Of a DNA stretch of 64,000 nucleotides, positions 32,877 to 45,819 are shown piece by piece. The DNA lies in NCBI RefSeq assembly GCF_029867415.1, contig NC_081184.1:75304364-75368363 (forward strand), given 5' to 3'. Position 1 is the first letter of the stretch; the number at the start of each line of letters is the position of its first letter. A program made the translations under genes and the position numbers. The notes below the pieces were generated by a model. The model did no database searches. It had not been told where the DNA came from and worked only from the letters and a program-made list of their open reading frames with translations. This DNA is from Vicia villosa (taxonomy: Eukaryota; Streptophyta; Magnoliopsida; Fabales; Fabaceae).

Positions 32877-35308
32877 AAGGCATCCTGTTCTATCTCTGGA
32901 TGAGATCCTGGGAAGACACTTTCTGGTTAGATCAAGGTATTGATACACGGTCCCTTGAAGAGGAGGATGGACTATGTTGTGTAAGGAAGGGGGTAGCCTT
33001 ACTCTGTTAGTGTTTGATTTATTTTCTAACCTAACTTGGTATTCTTGGAATGGTATGTCTATGCAAGGGCTGAAGACTACTGAGTAGATAATGAGATGTG
33101 TCGTTCCGCTGCATGGTATCTGATGTAAGCCTGGGTGTTCCGCGATGATGACAGTTGTTCAAGGCTACTTCAACCAACTCAGTGAAGGTGCCAAAGATAC
33201 TTGAGGATGATCTCTCAAGTTTCCTCATGAAGGTATTTTCTGATGAGACTGTTGAAGGAAAACTAGAGCAGGTCATATTGGTCGCTAAACAAGTCTTCCT
33301 AATATTTGAACTACCTAGGAAGGTGACTATAAGCCTTGCTGTTGCTAAAGCTTGGGATGTGCTATTCTCAAAACCAAGCACAATTTTGGAAAGACGATAT
33401 GTCAGCAAAGTATCCACTTCACTCAGATGAGCAAGATAGGACAAAGGGCTCTACCTTGTCTGAGAAGGTAAAACTCTTGTCATAAGGATAAATACTCTGA
33501 CGGGAGCTGAGCATTTATCTGGAAGGTGCATATGCTTAAGACTAAGAACTTTGACGGGAGACTTAGTTCTTGTCTAGAGCTACTATGCAATTCGGCTATC
33601 TGTGTTTAGAAAGGGTGCTATGACGAAACTTCATATGAAGTTACTCATGTCCTAAATGATGTCTTGACATCATAATGGGTGGTTGATACTTGAAGATTCT
33701 GACCATTAGGATGGCGATTTGGCAATTCACGACTACAGTTGTGTCAGAATAATTCCGAGATTGACATGCTATTTGGTGACAAAATCAGTCGTCTACCACT
33801 TGGCTCAGTTTATTTCTGATTCAAGTTGGAACTAAATTCTTAAATATAAAGGTCAAGTTCATATCTCAAAGAACATTGTGGCAGGTAGAAGCTGACCTGA
33901 TCATAATGAGTGATTAGCTGTGAGTGAACTCTAGTGTCCCCAGCAAGGAGTTGGGAACAAATTACTATGGAGGCTCCTCTAAAGCCATAGTATAGACCAT
34001 TCACAAGTATTTGAGAGTGATGTCGAATCTGAGGTTGGATCATCATTTCAATATGTATCCTTGTTTTCAGCCAGGAAAGTATGAGTGTCTCTTAGGGAAT
34101 CTTAAAACCAAAGGAGAGCCAACATTTATGAAGCAAACATGTCTATGATTATTTTGTAAGGATAAATATTCATACGAGAGACTGAGTACTTATCCATTTT
34201 TAGGAGGCTGTGCACAAATTACATTGACGGGAGACTTTGTAATTGTCCATGGTATTATAAAGATCATATGTCAGAGGTTGTTAAGGCCTTGCTGATTTCT
34301 GAGAGTTTATTTCTCTATGGAGTTCAGATGTGTGACAATTTGACTGACCTACTTAGGGTGTGAGACTCTAAAAGGTAATGGTTCAAATTTTGTTATAACA
34401 TCTGGGATGGATTTGTCTGGGAATAAAAAGGAGATCTTGGCACTTGGTAGTATCAGAAGTGGTAGTTCTGATGGTATGGAGGTGTATATGATCTTAGTTA
34501 TAGTAATATGTTCTGGAAAAACATGATTGCTATCATAATAAAGACAAGAGCAGGATGGCTGATGAATACGGGGTTCTTCTACTCTAAGCTCTAGGTAGTG
34601 GCAGTATGGATCTTGTGTAGCAAGTTAGCTGGGAACATTTGTTCTGGAATATGTGAGAAATTCCTAATCAAGTGTATCTAGTGTGGAGGTAATTATGTAT
34701 ATATTTCTTTTTGTCTGTTTTCTTCTTGTTAGAGTCTTTTTGTTTTTTAGAAACTTAGACTTACTCTTAGTTTCCTGGGGTGTTTTTTTGGGAGAAACTT
34801 AGACTTACTCTTGGTTTCTTTGGGTTTGCTTGTTCTTATTTCAAGTTTTTTTTTGTGTTTTTTTCTCTTATTACCTTTTGTCAAGATTAGACTAAAGAGG
34901 GGGAGAAAAGAATGCTGCTGACTCTAGTTTTGTGTTGACATTAGAGTCTTGTATTTTGTTTGTATTTTGAGTCTGTTATCTTTGGTAACATTTTACAACA
35001 CTGGTTGAGTCTGGCATTATGTAAGTCCAGTATTTTGAGTCCGTCGTTGCAGTTGGTTTGAAAAAATGTTCCAACATTATGATCATGCCAAACTTGTGCT
35101 ATCCAAAGGATTATGGAGGGTTGGTGCAAGAATTTCCTATCGACATCTGAAGATGACCTCTAAAGGTTATGAAGTTGTTGCAAGAGAACTAAAGAAGATG
35201 CAATGCCTGACCAGATGTCAGGACATGTTTTGAAGACATGCCTTCTTGAGTCAAACAAGGTAGTTGCTCAGAGATAAGGTCTAGCTCCGCCAGATAATAG
35301 TGTCAGTG
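32877..35308 (+). other. Internal region of the non-autonomous element, left part
   Basis: No retroelement domain can be read in any frame. A 91-residue open frame at 33155-33430 has a protein-like composition but no motif I know. Four hairpins with a shared loop lie at 33487-34246. 34890-34905 contains a purine run (aaagagggggagaaaagaa). Confidence 0.55.
33487..34246 (+). repeat. Four hairpins with a constant loop and differing stems
   Basis: Hairpin 1: GATAAATACTC (33487-33497) with GAGCATTTATC (33509-33519). Hairpin 2: AGACTAAGAACT (33539-33550) with AGTTCTTGTCT (33565-33575). Hairpin 3: GGATAAATATTC (34160-34171) with GAGTACTTATCC (34184-34195). Hairpin 4: ACAAATTACA (34214-34223) with TGTAATTGT (34238-34246). 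The loops of 2 and 4 are the identical 14 bases TTGACGGGAGACTT. The loop of 1 is TGACGGGAGCT and that of 3 is ATACGAGAGACT. The stem sequences are unrelated between 2 and 4. Confidence 0.8.
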
Positions 35309-35313
35309 ACTGT

Positions 35314-37240
35314 TGTAACACCCTTCTAATACCCCGCATAAATATTAAACAATAATCAGAGTAAAACATGAAAAGGGCATTACAACTTCCATATAATTAA
35401 AATAATACTCATGTCATGCCATAAAAGGAACGTTGAACCCAAATATCATCCAGATCGTCATGTCAACACAGCGGAATTATATTTAACATCTGAACAATGC
35501 AACATCCAAAGTCATAGACTTATAACACCACCATAAATAAAATACTGAATAAAAGCGTTCCACAAATAACTCTAAACAACGTCCCCAGTGTTACACGACC
35601 AGAGCATGACACAGACCCAACTGACTCTAACGAACTACTTGACGAGCTAATCCTCACCAAGTACAAGAGCTACTCCTCAATCTGAAAAATAACAACATTA
35701 AGGGTGAGTCTCATTCACATTTAACTAATGTTATAAGATATAGATAATAAAATATCATTTCACATGCCATTCACCCAAACACAGTTACGATCAGATTCAA
35801 ATCATACAATCAGTAAGCAAACAACCAAATCAACACATATTATAACATTGGACAATCTTCCATTCATGTTATAATAGCACAAACAGCCTAATGCAATGCA
35901 ACTACATGCATGTGGTACCAAAATCTGGGATAACCCAACTCACCGACCCACCATCGTCAAGGATACGGTAACACCCACTCACTAATTCCACACAATGGGA
36001 ATTAGCTACCACTGATCCACCATCGTCAAGGACCAGCCACAAAATGATTATGAATGCATGCATCAACCATAACATGCTCATCACCCACATAAATCGACCA
36101 AATGTCATAATCATCAATAAAACACATATTTCACGCCAACAATACATGTATAATAAACACCGGTTACAACCATAACATCATACAGGTAAAACATTCATTA
36201 GTGTACCTATAAGCATAAACCACCACAACCAAATAAAATCGAGTAATTTTAAATAATTTCGAGTCACAACTCAAAACATAATTTTATTATGTAAATTATC
36301 TGATTAGCTTCACCATGCTCAAAACGGCACAAAAATCCGGTTTACGGTTTAAAAGTTACACATTTTTAAACTCTCAAAATGGCCTGTCACCTACAGCACG
36401 CGGCGCCAACCTTGGTTCGCGGCGCGAACTGAGCGAGTCAAAAATTCCCAACATTCTTCCAAGCACTTCGCGGCGCAAACATGTGTTCGCGGTGCGAAAT
36501 GAGCAAAGAAGTATGCCTTCGCGGCGCGGCCATATGCTCGCGGCGCGTACTGAACACAACAAAACTTCTCGGCTTTCTGCCAAGCAGTTCGCGGCGCCAA
36601 CCCCTGGACGCGGCGCGAACTGGCGATTTCCAGAACTCCGAATCGCAGAAAACAGCCTGCGATTTTGCCCTTCCTTCACCAAGTCATCACCAAACCAATC
36701 CCATTCCAACCAGATTTCGCATACAGTGAAACAAACACATATTATAACACATTTATAATACATTCAACCATCCAATTAACACCATACATGATCAATACAA
36801 TCATTATAAATCAATTCTCCCCAAAAACCTAACAATTCTACAACCTAAGCATAACCCAATTGATACGAATAACACGATCAAATTCTATCATACTACCTAT
36901 AATCCCATAATAGAAGATAAACGGAAGAGTCCCCCCTTACCTGAAGGTTGATTCTTCGCTCTTCCTCTTGTCGCACTTCTCCGCTCCTCTTCTCTTTTCA
37001 CGTTCAGACTCTTTTCCCAAAATGCTGTAACCCTCTCTATTCCACAACTCCTTCTATTTTATTAAAATTGAAATAAAATTATTTTAATTAGTAATAGGGC
37101 CTACCAATGCACCCCCTCTTTACTAACCACAACTCAAGCCCAATTGCTTAATTCCTCATTATCTTCCATAATTCCAAATAATTCCCCATAATTCAATTAA
37201 ATTATTTAAATTAAATTATGAAAATAAGTGGAGTGTTACA
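35314..37240 (-). repeat. 3' LTR of the Tekay element
   Basis: It contains a GC-rich block (36398-36625) with eight copies of a motif near TTCGCGGCGCGAAC arranged as four pairs. A repeated 'ccaccatcgtcaagga' lies at 35949 and 36020. Open frames across the GC block are chance frames present in both LTRs. Confidence 0.97.
36398..36625. repeat. CpG-rich octet in the Tekay LTR
   Basis: Four pairs of CGCGGCGC-type boxes are each separated by about 10 bp (for example 'aaccttggtt', 'gccatatgct') and spaced about 60 bp pair to pair by ordinary sequence. Many copies are palindromic (GTTCGCGGCGCGAAC). The right LTR has the same block at about 42874-43101 with a few CpG changes. It stands out sharply from the AT-rich LTR. 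Confidence 0.85.
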
Positions 37241-37253
37241 ACTCTCCCCCACT
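37241..37253 (-). other. Polypurine tract of the Tekay element
   Basis: On the minus strand it reads AGTGGGGGAGAGT directly before the 3' LTR. This is the expected plus-strand primer site. Confidence 0.85.
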
Positions 37254-37282
37254 AAAAGAGTTTTCGTCCTCGAAAACATACC

Positions 37283-40200
37283 TTAGGCAAATAACTCTGG
37301 ATAGGAATCCTTCATCTGACTTTCCAGTTCCCAAGTCACATTCCCACCTGCTGGTCCTCCCCAAGCTACTTTGACCAGTGCTATCTCTTTGCCACGCAAT
37401 TGTTTCAGCCTTCGATCTTCAATCCTCATAGGCAAAGCTTCAACTGTCATGTTATCCTTTACCTGTACATCATCGACTTGGATCACATGAGATGGATCAG
37501 CAATGTATTTCCTCAACTGCGACACATGGAATACATCATGCAGATTCGCAAGTGTCGGTGGCAACGCAATACGATACACCACTTCTCCAACCCTCTCCGT
37601 AATCTGAAATGGACCAATGAAACGCGGAGTCAACTTCCTTGACTTCAGTGCTCTACCAACACCCGTTGTAGGAGTCACCCTCAAGAACACATGATCCCCT
37701 TCTTGAAATTCAAGTCTCCTTCTCCTTTTATCATGATAACTCTTCTGACGACTCTGAGAATTCTTCATCTTCTCCTAAATCATCTTAATCCTTTCTGTCG
37801 TCTCCTGAACAATTTCCGACCCAATCACAGCACTTTCGCCAGATTCATACCAACATAAAGGCGTCCTACACCTCCGACCATACAAAGCTTCAAACGGAGC
37901 CATACCAATACTCGAGTGAAAACTATTATTGTAAGTAAATTCGATCAAGGGTAGATAACTATCCCAAGCACCGCCTTTTTCCAACACACAAGCACGCAAC
38001 AAATCTTCTATTGATTGAATAGTTCTTTCCGTCTGTCCATCCGTCTGCGGATGATAAGCAGAACTCAATCTCAGCTTAGTACCCAACGCCTTCTGCAAAC
38101 CTTCCCAGAATCTGGATGTAAACCTTGGATCTCTATCTGATACGATACTCGAAAGAATACCATGTAAACTCACTATCTTCTCAATATACAATTGAGCCAG
38201 CTTCTCCATTGGGTAATCCATTCTCATTGGTATAAAGTGAGCAGACTTTGTCAACCTGTCCACAATAACCCAAATAGCTTCACAATTCTTCACCGTCCTC
38301 GGCAAACCTGAAACAAAATCCATAGATATACTATCCCACTTCCATTCCGGAATAAATAACGGTTGCATAGCTCCATACGGTTTCTGATGTTCAATCTTCG
38401 ACTTCTGGCAAGTCAAACAAGCATAGACAAATTCAGCTATCTCCTTTTTCATTCCAGGCCACCAAAACAGCTTCTTTAAGTCATGATACATCTTGGTAGC
38501 ACCAGGATGAATACTCAATCCACTACGATGTCCCTCCTCAAGAATGCTTCTTCTCAATTCGGCAACATCAGGAACACAAACACGATTACCAAACCTCATT
38601 ATACCATTCTCGTCGATTCTGAATTCACCTCCTTTATCTTGGTTAATCAGAGTCAACTTATCAACCAACTCTACATCAGTCTTCTGACCCTCTCGGATTT
38701 CCTCAAGAATACCACTAGTCAGCTTCAGCATACCCAATTTAACACTGGTAGGAGTGTCTTCGCACACCAGACTTAAATCTCTGAATTGTTCAATTAAATC
38801 CAATTCTCTCACCATCAGCATAGACATATGCAAGGACTTCCTGCTCAAAGCATCGGCAACCACGTTTGCTTTGCCCGGATGATAATTCAGTTCAAAATCA
38901 TAATCCTTGAGAAATTCTAACCATCTTCTTTGTCTCATATTTAGCTCTTTTTGGTCAAAGAGATACTTCAAACTCTTGTGATCACTAAATACTTCAAACC
39001 TTGAACCATATATATAATGCCTCCACAATTTCAACACAAACACCACTACTGCCAACTCTAAGTCAGGAGGAGTCGGATAATTTCTCTCATGCACTTTGAG
39101 TTGTCTCGACGCATAAGCGACTACCTGTTGATTCTGCATTAGTACACCTCCTAATCCCATCAATGAAGCATCACAATAAACAACAAAAGATTCCTCCGGA
39201 TTCGGCAAAATCAAGATCGGCGCACTAGTCAACCTCTTCTTCAACTCTTGGAATCCTTCTTCACATTTCGAATCCCAGACGAAAGCTTGACCCTTCCTAG
39301 TCAACTTAGTTAACGGTAACGCTAACTTTGAAAAACCTTCAATAAACTTTCTATAGTAACCCGCAAGACCAAGGAAACTACGGATTTCGGAAACTGACTT
39401 CGGAGCTTCCCACTGAGACACTGCTTCTACTTTCGTTGGGTCAACGGCAATACCATCCTTGGAAATTACATGCCCAAGAAAGCTCACTTCATTTAACCAG
39501 AACTCACACTTTGACAGTTTTGCATAAAGTTTCTTTTCCTTCAATAGTTCCAATACCACTCTAAGATGATCTGCATGCTCTTCTTCATTCTTAGAATATA
39601 TTAAAATATCATCGATAAATACCACCACGAACTGATCCAGGTAAGGATGGAAGATCCTATTCATATACTCCATGAAAACCCCCGGCGCATTAGTTACCCC
39701 AAAAGGCATCACTGTATATTCATAGTGACCATACCTTGTTCTAAATGCCGTCTTCTGAATATCGTCCGTCTTCACCCGAATCTGATGATATCCCGACCTC
39801 AAGTCAATTTTGCTGAACACGCTCGCACCAACCAGTTGATCCATTAAATCATCAATCCTCGGCAATGGATACCGATTCTTGATAGTAACTTTATTCAGTT
39901 GCCTATAATCCACACACAACCTCATTGAGCCTTCTTTCTTCTTCACTAGTAACACCGGTGCACCCCACGGTGAGACACTAGGACGAATAAATTTCTTCTC
40001 AAGTAACTCTTCCAATTGACTCTTTAGCTCAGTCAATTCCAATGCCGACATACGATAAGGTGCCATCGACACAGGACTAGTTCCAGGAATTAATTCAATA
40101 GCAAAATCTACCTCCCTCTCTGGCGGTAATTCTTTTACATCTTCTGGGAAAACTTCCGGAAATTCACATACTACCGGTAAGTCATTACTCACCGCTTTCT

Positions 40201-41653
40201 TTTTCACTTCCATGGATGCAATCAACATAAACACAGCAGCCCCGTCCTTCATTGCTTCATCCACTTGTTTAGCCGTCATCGCTAAATCCTCAACACTGAC
40301 ATCTTCAGGAAAAATAACCGTCTTCGTGAAACAGTTGATATGAACCCGATTAAATTGCAACCAATTCATGCCCAGGATAACATCCAGTTGTTCCAACGGA
40401 AGGCACACTAAGTCCATTCCGAATTCTCTACCAAAAATATCAATTGGACAGTTCAAACAAGCAAACGAAGTAGTCACTGAACCCGACGCAGGAGTGTCAA
40501 TGATCATACTTCCATTAATATCAGATATTTCCAAATTCAGGCGTTTAGCACAATCCAATGAAATAAACGAGTGAGTTGCTCCAGTATCTATTATTGCAAT
40601 TAAAGGAGTGCCATAGATAAAACACGTACCTTTAATCAATCGATCCTCTGGAGTAGTCTCTGAACCAGATAAGGCGAACACCTTACCACCAGCTTGATTC
40701 TTCCTCGGCTTAGGACACTTAGGACTAATATGACCTTCTTCCCCGCAGTTGAAACAAGTTACAGTGTTCCCTTTGCACTCAATAGCAATGTGACCTGCCT
40801 TTCCACATCTATAGCACTTCTTTTCCTCACTTTTGCACTCGTGAATGCGATGTCCAGGTTCTCCACACTTGAAGCACTTAATAGGGGCACTAGAGTCTCC
40901 CCCACTAGGTTTCTTCCAGCCTCCAGCTTTCTGGTTACCCTTACCATATGGCTTACCACGATCCATATGCGTTTTCCCTTTCCTGTCGACTAACTCGCGA
41001 GAGTGTGACGACTTCAGCTTAATATTGTCCTCTTCAAAGATTCGGCTACAGTCAACCAAATCGACAAACCTGCGAATCCTCTGGTATCTGATACCCTGTT
41101 TAATCTCATCACGAAGACCATTTTCAAACTTAACACACTTCGAGAACTCGCTAGCCTCATCATTATTGTAGTGGACATAATACTTTGCCAGTTCAACAAA
41201 CTTGGACGCATACTCTGGCACGGTCATGTTACCTTGTGTCAGCTCCAAAAATTCAATCTCTTTCCCGCCTTTAACATCCTCAGGAAAGTACCTCCGCAAG
41301 AATTCTCTCTTGAACACAGCCCAAGTGATTGCAACACCTGCAGCTTGCAGTTCGTCCCTACTAGCCATCCACCAATCATCAGCTTCTTCAGACAACATGT
41401 GAGTACCATATCTCACCTTCAGATTTTCGTCACAATCAATCACCCGGAAGATCCTTTCAATTTCCTTTAGCCACTTCTGGGCGCCTTCGGGATCGTGAGT
41501 GCCTTTGAACAACGGAGGGTTGTTCCTCTGAAAACTGTTCAGCTGCCTGTCAGCACCAATTCCAGCTCCATTGGCATTCCCTCCCAACACACCAGCAATC
41601 ATACCGAGAGCCTCGACAATCGCGTCGTCGTTTCTTCCTCCTCTTCCGGCCAT
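37283..41653 (-). pseudogene. gag-pol: Tekay Gag-Pol polyprotein with one amber codon
   Basis: One reading frame of 1457 codons runs from Met at 41653 to the stop at 37283, broken only by TAG at 37775-37777. In order: Gag core (about 40-210); three CCHC knuckles (about 260-312, [42 protein letters not shown]); protease (DTGATHSF, about 354); reverse transcriptase (FIDDILIYS, about 676); RNase H (VVYCDAS, about 823); integrase zinc finger (about 1045-1090) and D,D,E core (MDFVSGLP about 1111, SDRDPRF about 1170). Last comes a chromodomain-like end after the amber codon (from about 1295). All catalytic motifs look present. The stop would remove the integrase C-terminus and chromodomain, the part thought to direct insertion. 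It could be a late mutation or be read through; I favour mutation. Confidence 0.93.
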
Positions 41654-41765
41654 TGTTCTGCTAAGTATAAGACAATATTTATTAGAACAAGAAGTATCGA
41701 CAGTGTCAATCTTACACTAATCGCATACGAGGGATCAACCGACACTAAGACTCTGACTCAAACGA

Positions 41766-41785
41766 CCAACTATGCTCTAATACCA
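41766..41785 (-). other. Primer-binding site (initiator tRNA-Met type)
   Basis: On the minus strand it reads TGGTATTAGAGCATAGTTGG, 4 bp from the 5' LTR. It differs from the usual TGGTATCAGAGC at one base. Confidence 0.8.
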
Positions 41786-41789
41786 CTAT

Positions 41790-43716
41790 TGTAACACCCT
41801 TCTAATACCCCGCATAAATATTAAACAATAATCAGAGTAAAACATGAAAAGGGCATTACAACTTCCATATAATTAAAATAATACTCATGTCATGCCATAA
41901 AAGGAACGTTGAACCCAAATATCATTCAGATCGTCATGTCAACACAGCGGAATTATATTTAACATCTGAACAATGCAACATCCAGAGTCATAGACTTATA
42001 ACACCACCATAAATAAAATACTGAATAAAAGCGTTCCACAAATAACTCTAAACAACGTCCCCAGTGTTACACGACCAAAGCATGACACAGACCCAACTGA
42101 CTCTAACGAACTACTTGACGAGCTAATCCTCACCAAGTACAGGAGCTACTCCTCAATCTGAAAAATAACAACAGTAAGGGTGAGTCTCATTCACATTTAA
42201 CTAATGTTATAAGATATAGATAATAAAATATCATTTCACATGCCATTCACCCAATCACAGTTACGATCAGATTCAAATCATACAATCAGTAAGCAAACAA
42301 CCAAATCAACACATATTATAACATTGGACAATCTTCCATTCATGTTATAATAGCACAAACAGCCTAATGCAATGCAACTACATGCATGTGGTACCAAAAT
42401 CTGGGATAACCCAACTCACCGACCCACCATCGTCAAGGATACGGTAACACCCAATCACTAATTCCACACAATGGGAATTAGCTACCACTGATCCACCATC
42501 GTCAAGGACCAGCCACAAAATGATTATGAATGCATGCATCAACCATAACATGCTCATCACCCACATAAATTGACCAAATGTCATAATCATCAATAAAACA
42601 CATATTTCACGCCAACAATACATGTATAATAAACACCGGTTACAACCATAACATCATACAGGTAAAACATTCATTAGTGTACCTATAAGCATAAACCACC
42701 ACAACCAAATAAAATCGAGTAATTTTAAATAATTTCGAGTCACAACTCAAAACATCATTTTATTATGTAAATTATCTGATTAGCTTCACCATGCTCAAAA
42801 CGGCACAAAAATCCGGTTTACGGTTTAAAAGTTACACATTTTTAAACTCTCAAAATGGCCTGTCACCAACAGCATGCGGCGCCAACCTTGGTTCGCGGCG
42901 CGATCTGAGCGAGTCAAAAATTCCCAACATTCTGCCAAGCACTTCGCGGCGCAAACATGTGTTCGTGGCGCGAAATGAGCAAAGAAGTACGCCTTCGCGG
43001 CGCGGCCATATGCTCGCAGCGCGTACTGAACACAACAAAACTTCTCGGCTTTCTGCCAAGCAGTTCGCGGCGCCAAACCCTGGACGCGGCGCGAACTGGC
43101 GATTTCCAGAACTCCGAATCGCAGAAAACAGCCTGCGATTTTGCCCTTCCTTCACCAAGTCATCACCAAACCAATCCCATTCCAACCAGATTTCGCATAC
43201 AGTGAAACAAACACATATTATAACACATTTATAATACATTCAACCATCCAATTAACACCATACATGATCAATACAATCATTATAAATCAATTCTCCCCAA
43301 AAACCTAACAATTCTACAACCTAAGCATAACCCAATTGATACGAATAACACGATCAAATTCTATCATACTACCTATAATCCCATAATAGAAGATAAACGG
43401 AAGAGTCCCCCCTTACCTGAAGGTTGATTCTTCGCTCTTCCTCTTGTCGCACTTCTCCGCTCCTCTTCTCTTTTCACGTTCAGACTCTTTTCCCAAAATG
43501 CTGTAACCCTCTCTATTCCACAACTCCTTCTATTTTATTAAAATTGAAATAAAATTATTTTAATTAGTAATAGGGCCTACCAATGCACCCCCTCTTTACT
43601 AACCACAACTCAAGCCCAATTGCTTAATTCCTCATAATCTTCCATAATTCCAAATAATTCCCCATAATTCAATTAAATTATTTAAATTAAATTATGAAAA
43701 TAAGTGGAGTGTTACA
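41790..43716 (-). repeat. 5' LTR of the Tekay element
   Basis: It has the same length as the left LTR (1927 bp) and about 99 percent identity. Promoter and transcription start should lie here on the minus strand. No TATA box was chosen with confidence. Confidence 0.97.
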
Positions 43717-43721
43717 ACTGT

Positions 43722-44820
43722 GCGAGAACTTTATTGGAAATAAGTCTCTTCTAATATTATCAGGTTCAAGCAGTGAATGGAAATCTTGGAAAAGGATATT
43801 CTGTAAGATAACATCAAAGCTCAGTCAGGAGATCGTGTCCATGACTATGCATGTGTTATCTTAGGTAATTGGTTCTTCCAAAAAAATTGGTCCACAACCA
43901 GAAAAGGTAGTCAAAAAGCAATCTTGAAATTGGAATGCATTTCGGATTGACTATGCACGTGGATGTTTTATCTGTTCAAAGGAAACAGTCCCACAATGTT
44001 AAAAGCATTCAAAGTTTTTTTGGACGGTACATATTGAGCTGTGGTGTTTATTCCTTCCTCTATTAACACCTTCCTTGACCAGTTTATTTGTCATTCCTTC
44101 AAGGATCGTTACTTCCTAAGCCTACTATCAGCCTATTTATAGAGCCTTCGACATTTATCTATTCATAGTGTGCTAAAGTGTGAATCACTATGAGGTTCTT
44201 ACGGGTTTGGGAAAACTGTTCTTGGGTTTGGTTTAGTGATGGCCTTAGTTGTCAATTTTTGGCCAAAAAGGGAGAGAATGGGTGTGTTACTCAGATGTTC
44301 ATTCAAGTGTTAGTACTCACTTATGATATCCAAACATGTTGAAAAACAATGCTCTACCTTAAGAGTGTATGGTACCTGGTTGTTATCTGTGATCTGAGTT
44401 ATGAAGAATTGTTGTGACTTGTGATCTGAGTTACACCATTTGTGTACTCAGTATTACATATCATGCAGGTAGTTCTTCGATTAAGGGGGATAGTTGTATA
44501 TATTCTTCCTCATGTACACCAAATGACTTCAGGAGTTTCTATCTAACAATCTTGAGGTTGATGTTCCTTGGTGTTCAAGATCTGGAGCAGATGGAGCTTC
44601 AAGATGTCGAACAAGATGTTTTGAAAACACAGGAGTTGAAGATGCTTCTGGTTCCAAACTGGACCTTTCTTTTTGTAATATGAAAAAAGAGGTCTTGAAA
44701 GTTGAAGTTGTTGCTGATGACATTCTTGAAAGTTAAAGTTGCTGCTAATGACATTCTTGAAAGTTGAAGCTACTGCTAATGACGGTGTCGGGCATTATTT
44801 GTTTTAGCCAAAAATATTAC
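43722..44820 (+). other. Internal region of the non-autonomous element, right part
   Basis: This continues the internal region after the Tekay insertion. No retroelement domain is readable. A short motif 'cttgaaagttgaagttgctg' is repeated about three times at 44694-44775. Confidence 0.6.
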
Positions 44821-44830
44821 AAAGGGGGAG
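44821..44830 (+). other. Polypurine tract of the non-autonomous element
   Basis: AAAGGGGGAG lies 2 bp before the 3' LTR start TGTTG. This is a copia-type arrangement. Confidence 0.85.
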
Positions 44831-44832
44831 AT

Positions 44833-45819
44833 TGTTGATTCTGTATTTTATGATTGGCAGATTTTTGTAAAACAAATAATATGAAAGAAAAGATAGGAAA
44901 TATTTGCTATTGAACAGGTACAGAAGATGTCCTACAAGATGTAATAACATGTTGAGTTGAAGATCTTCAACATCTAGAACAACATGTCATTTGAAGAAGC
45001 GTAAGACATCATGTATGCTGAGTTGGAAGATTCAGTCTGTTTTGAATAATGCAGAATATTCAGAGAATATTATGCAATCTTTGAAAGGCATAAATTTAAA
45101 GGTCGAAAAAATCAAGAAGAATATTGAAGAATAAATACTTTCTATAATTGGATGCAATTTATAAAGATGTGATTGAAGACCTATTTTTTAGCAATAGTTG
45201 TTACTGATTTGTAACAGCAATTATGCTGCAATTAGAAGCCCAAATCCAGTTGGGTATAGGTTATAAATAGAAGCATCGTAATCTAGAAATTTAGGCCAGT
45301 CGAGAATAGAAATGATGTAATCATTAGGGCTAGGCAAGGTAAACCTCTCGGCCTGTGGGAAGGTTACCTATGTGATCCTCGAAGCCTGTAGGTAAGAGGA
45401 GTATTGTTCTTGAAGGAAGCTTTGAAGCAACTTCAAGATAACGACATTAAGTCGTTGATACAGTTCTTGGGACTGGAAACCGTACAACACCATTGCGATG
45501 GTTGGGAGTGAGCAGAGGTTCTCATGTCTTAGATATGGGATTCTAAGATAAAGATGTCATTGGGTAGGGACTAGGTAGACTGGAGGTTGTTTACTTGTAA
45601 ATCGGAGGTTGTTTACATAAAATAGTACTACTGATAATGAATCTTCTTCTTGGCTTGGTATGCCCCCATAATAGGTATGATTTCACCGAACTGGGTTAAC
45701 AATTCTTGTGTTGTTTATTTTTTTTTGATTACTACGTCTATACCTTGCTGCCTGAATGTTGGATCAGATGTCTTAGCATCCTGTGTGACATCAGAAATCT
45801 GACTTACACCAGAATTTCA
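44833..45819 (+). repeat. 3' LTR of the non-autonomous element
   Basis: This is the partner of 31843-32863 and ends in TTTCA. Compared with the left copy it lacks about 37 bp around 45440. Confidence 0.9.

Larger units (their letters stand above)
35314..43716 (-). mobile_element. Ty3/gypsy Tekay/Del-type chromovirus, nearly intact
   Basis: The element is 8403 bp with an exact 5-bp target duplication ACTGT (35309-35313, 43717-43721). Its two 1927-bp LTRs begin TGTAACACCC and end GTGTTACA. By eye the LTRs differ at about 19 sites with no indel, about 1 percent, so the insertion is recent. A Met-type primer site lies beside the right LTR and a polypurine tract beside the left LTR, so it is read on the minus strand. 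The polyprotein has the order Gag, protease, reverse transcriptase, RNase H, integrase, chromodomain. It sits inside the internal region of the 31843-45819 element. Confidence 0.97.

Noticed and set aside
36315..36763. Overlapping 130-147 residue open frames on both strands in the Tekay LTR, repeated at 42791-43239
   Set aside because: They cross the CpG-rich boxes in non-coding LTR sequence. All frames being open at once reflects low stop density in GC-rich DNA.
41495..41794. Plus-strand open frames across the Tekay polyprotein
   Set aside because: They are shadows of the minus-strand coding frame.
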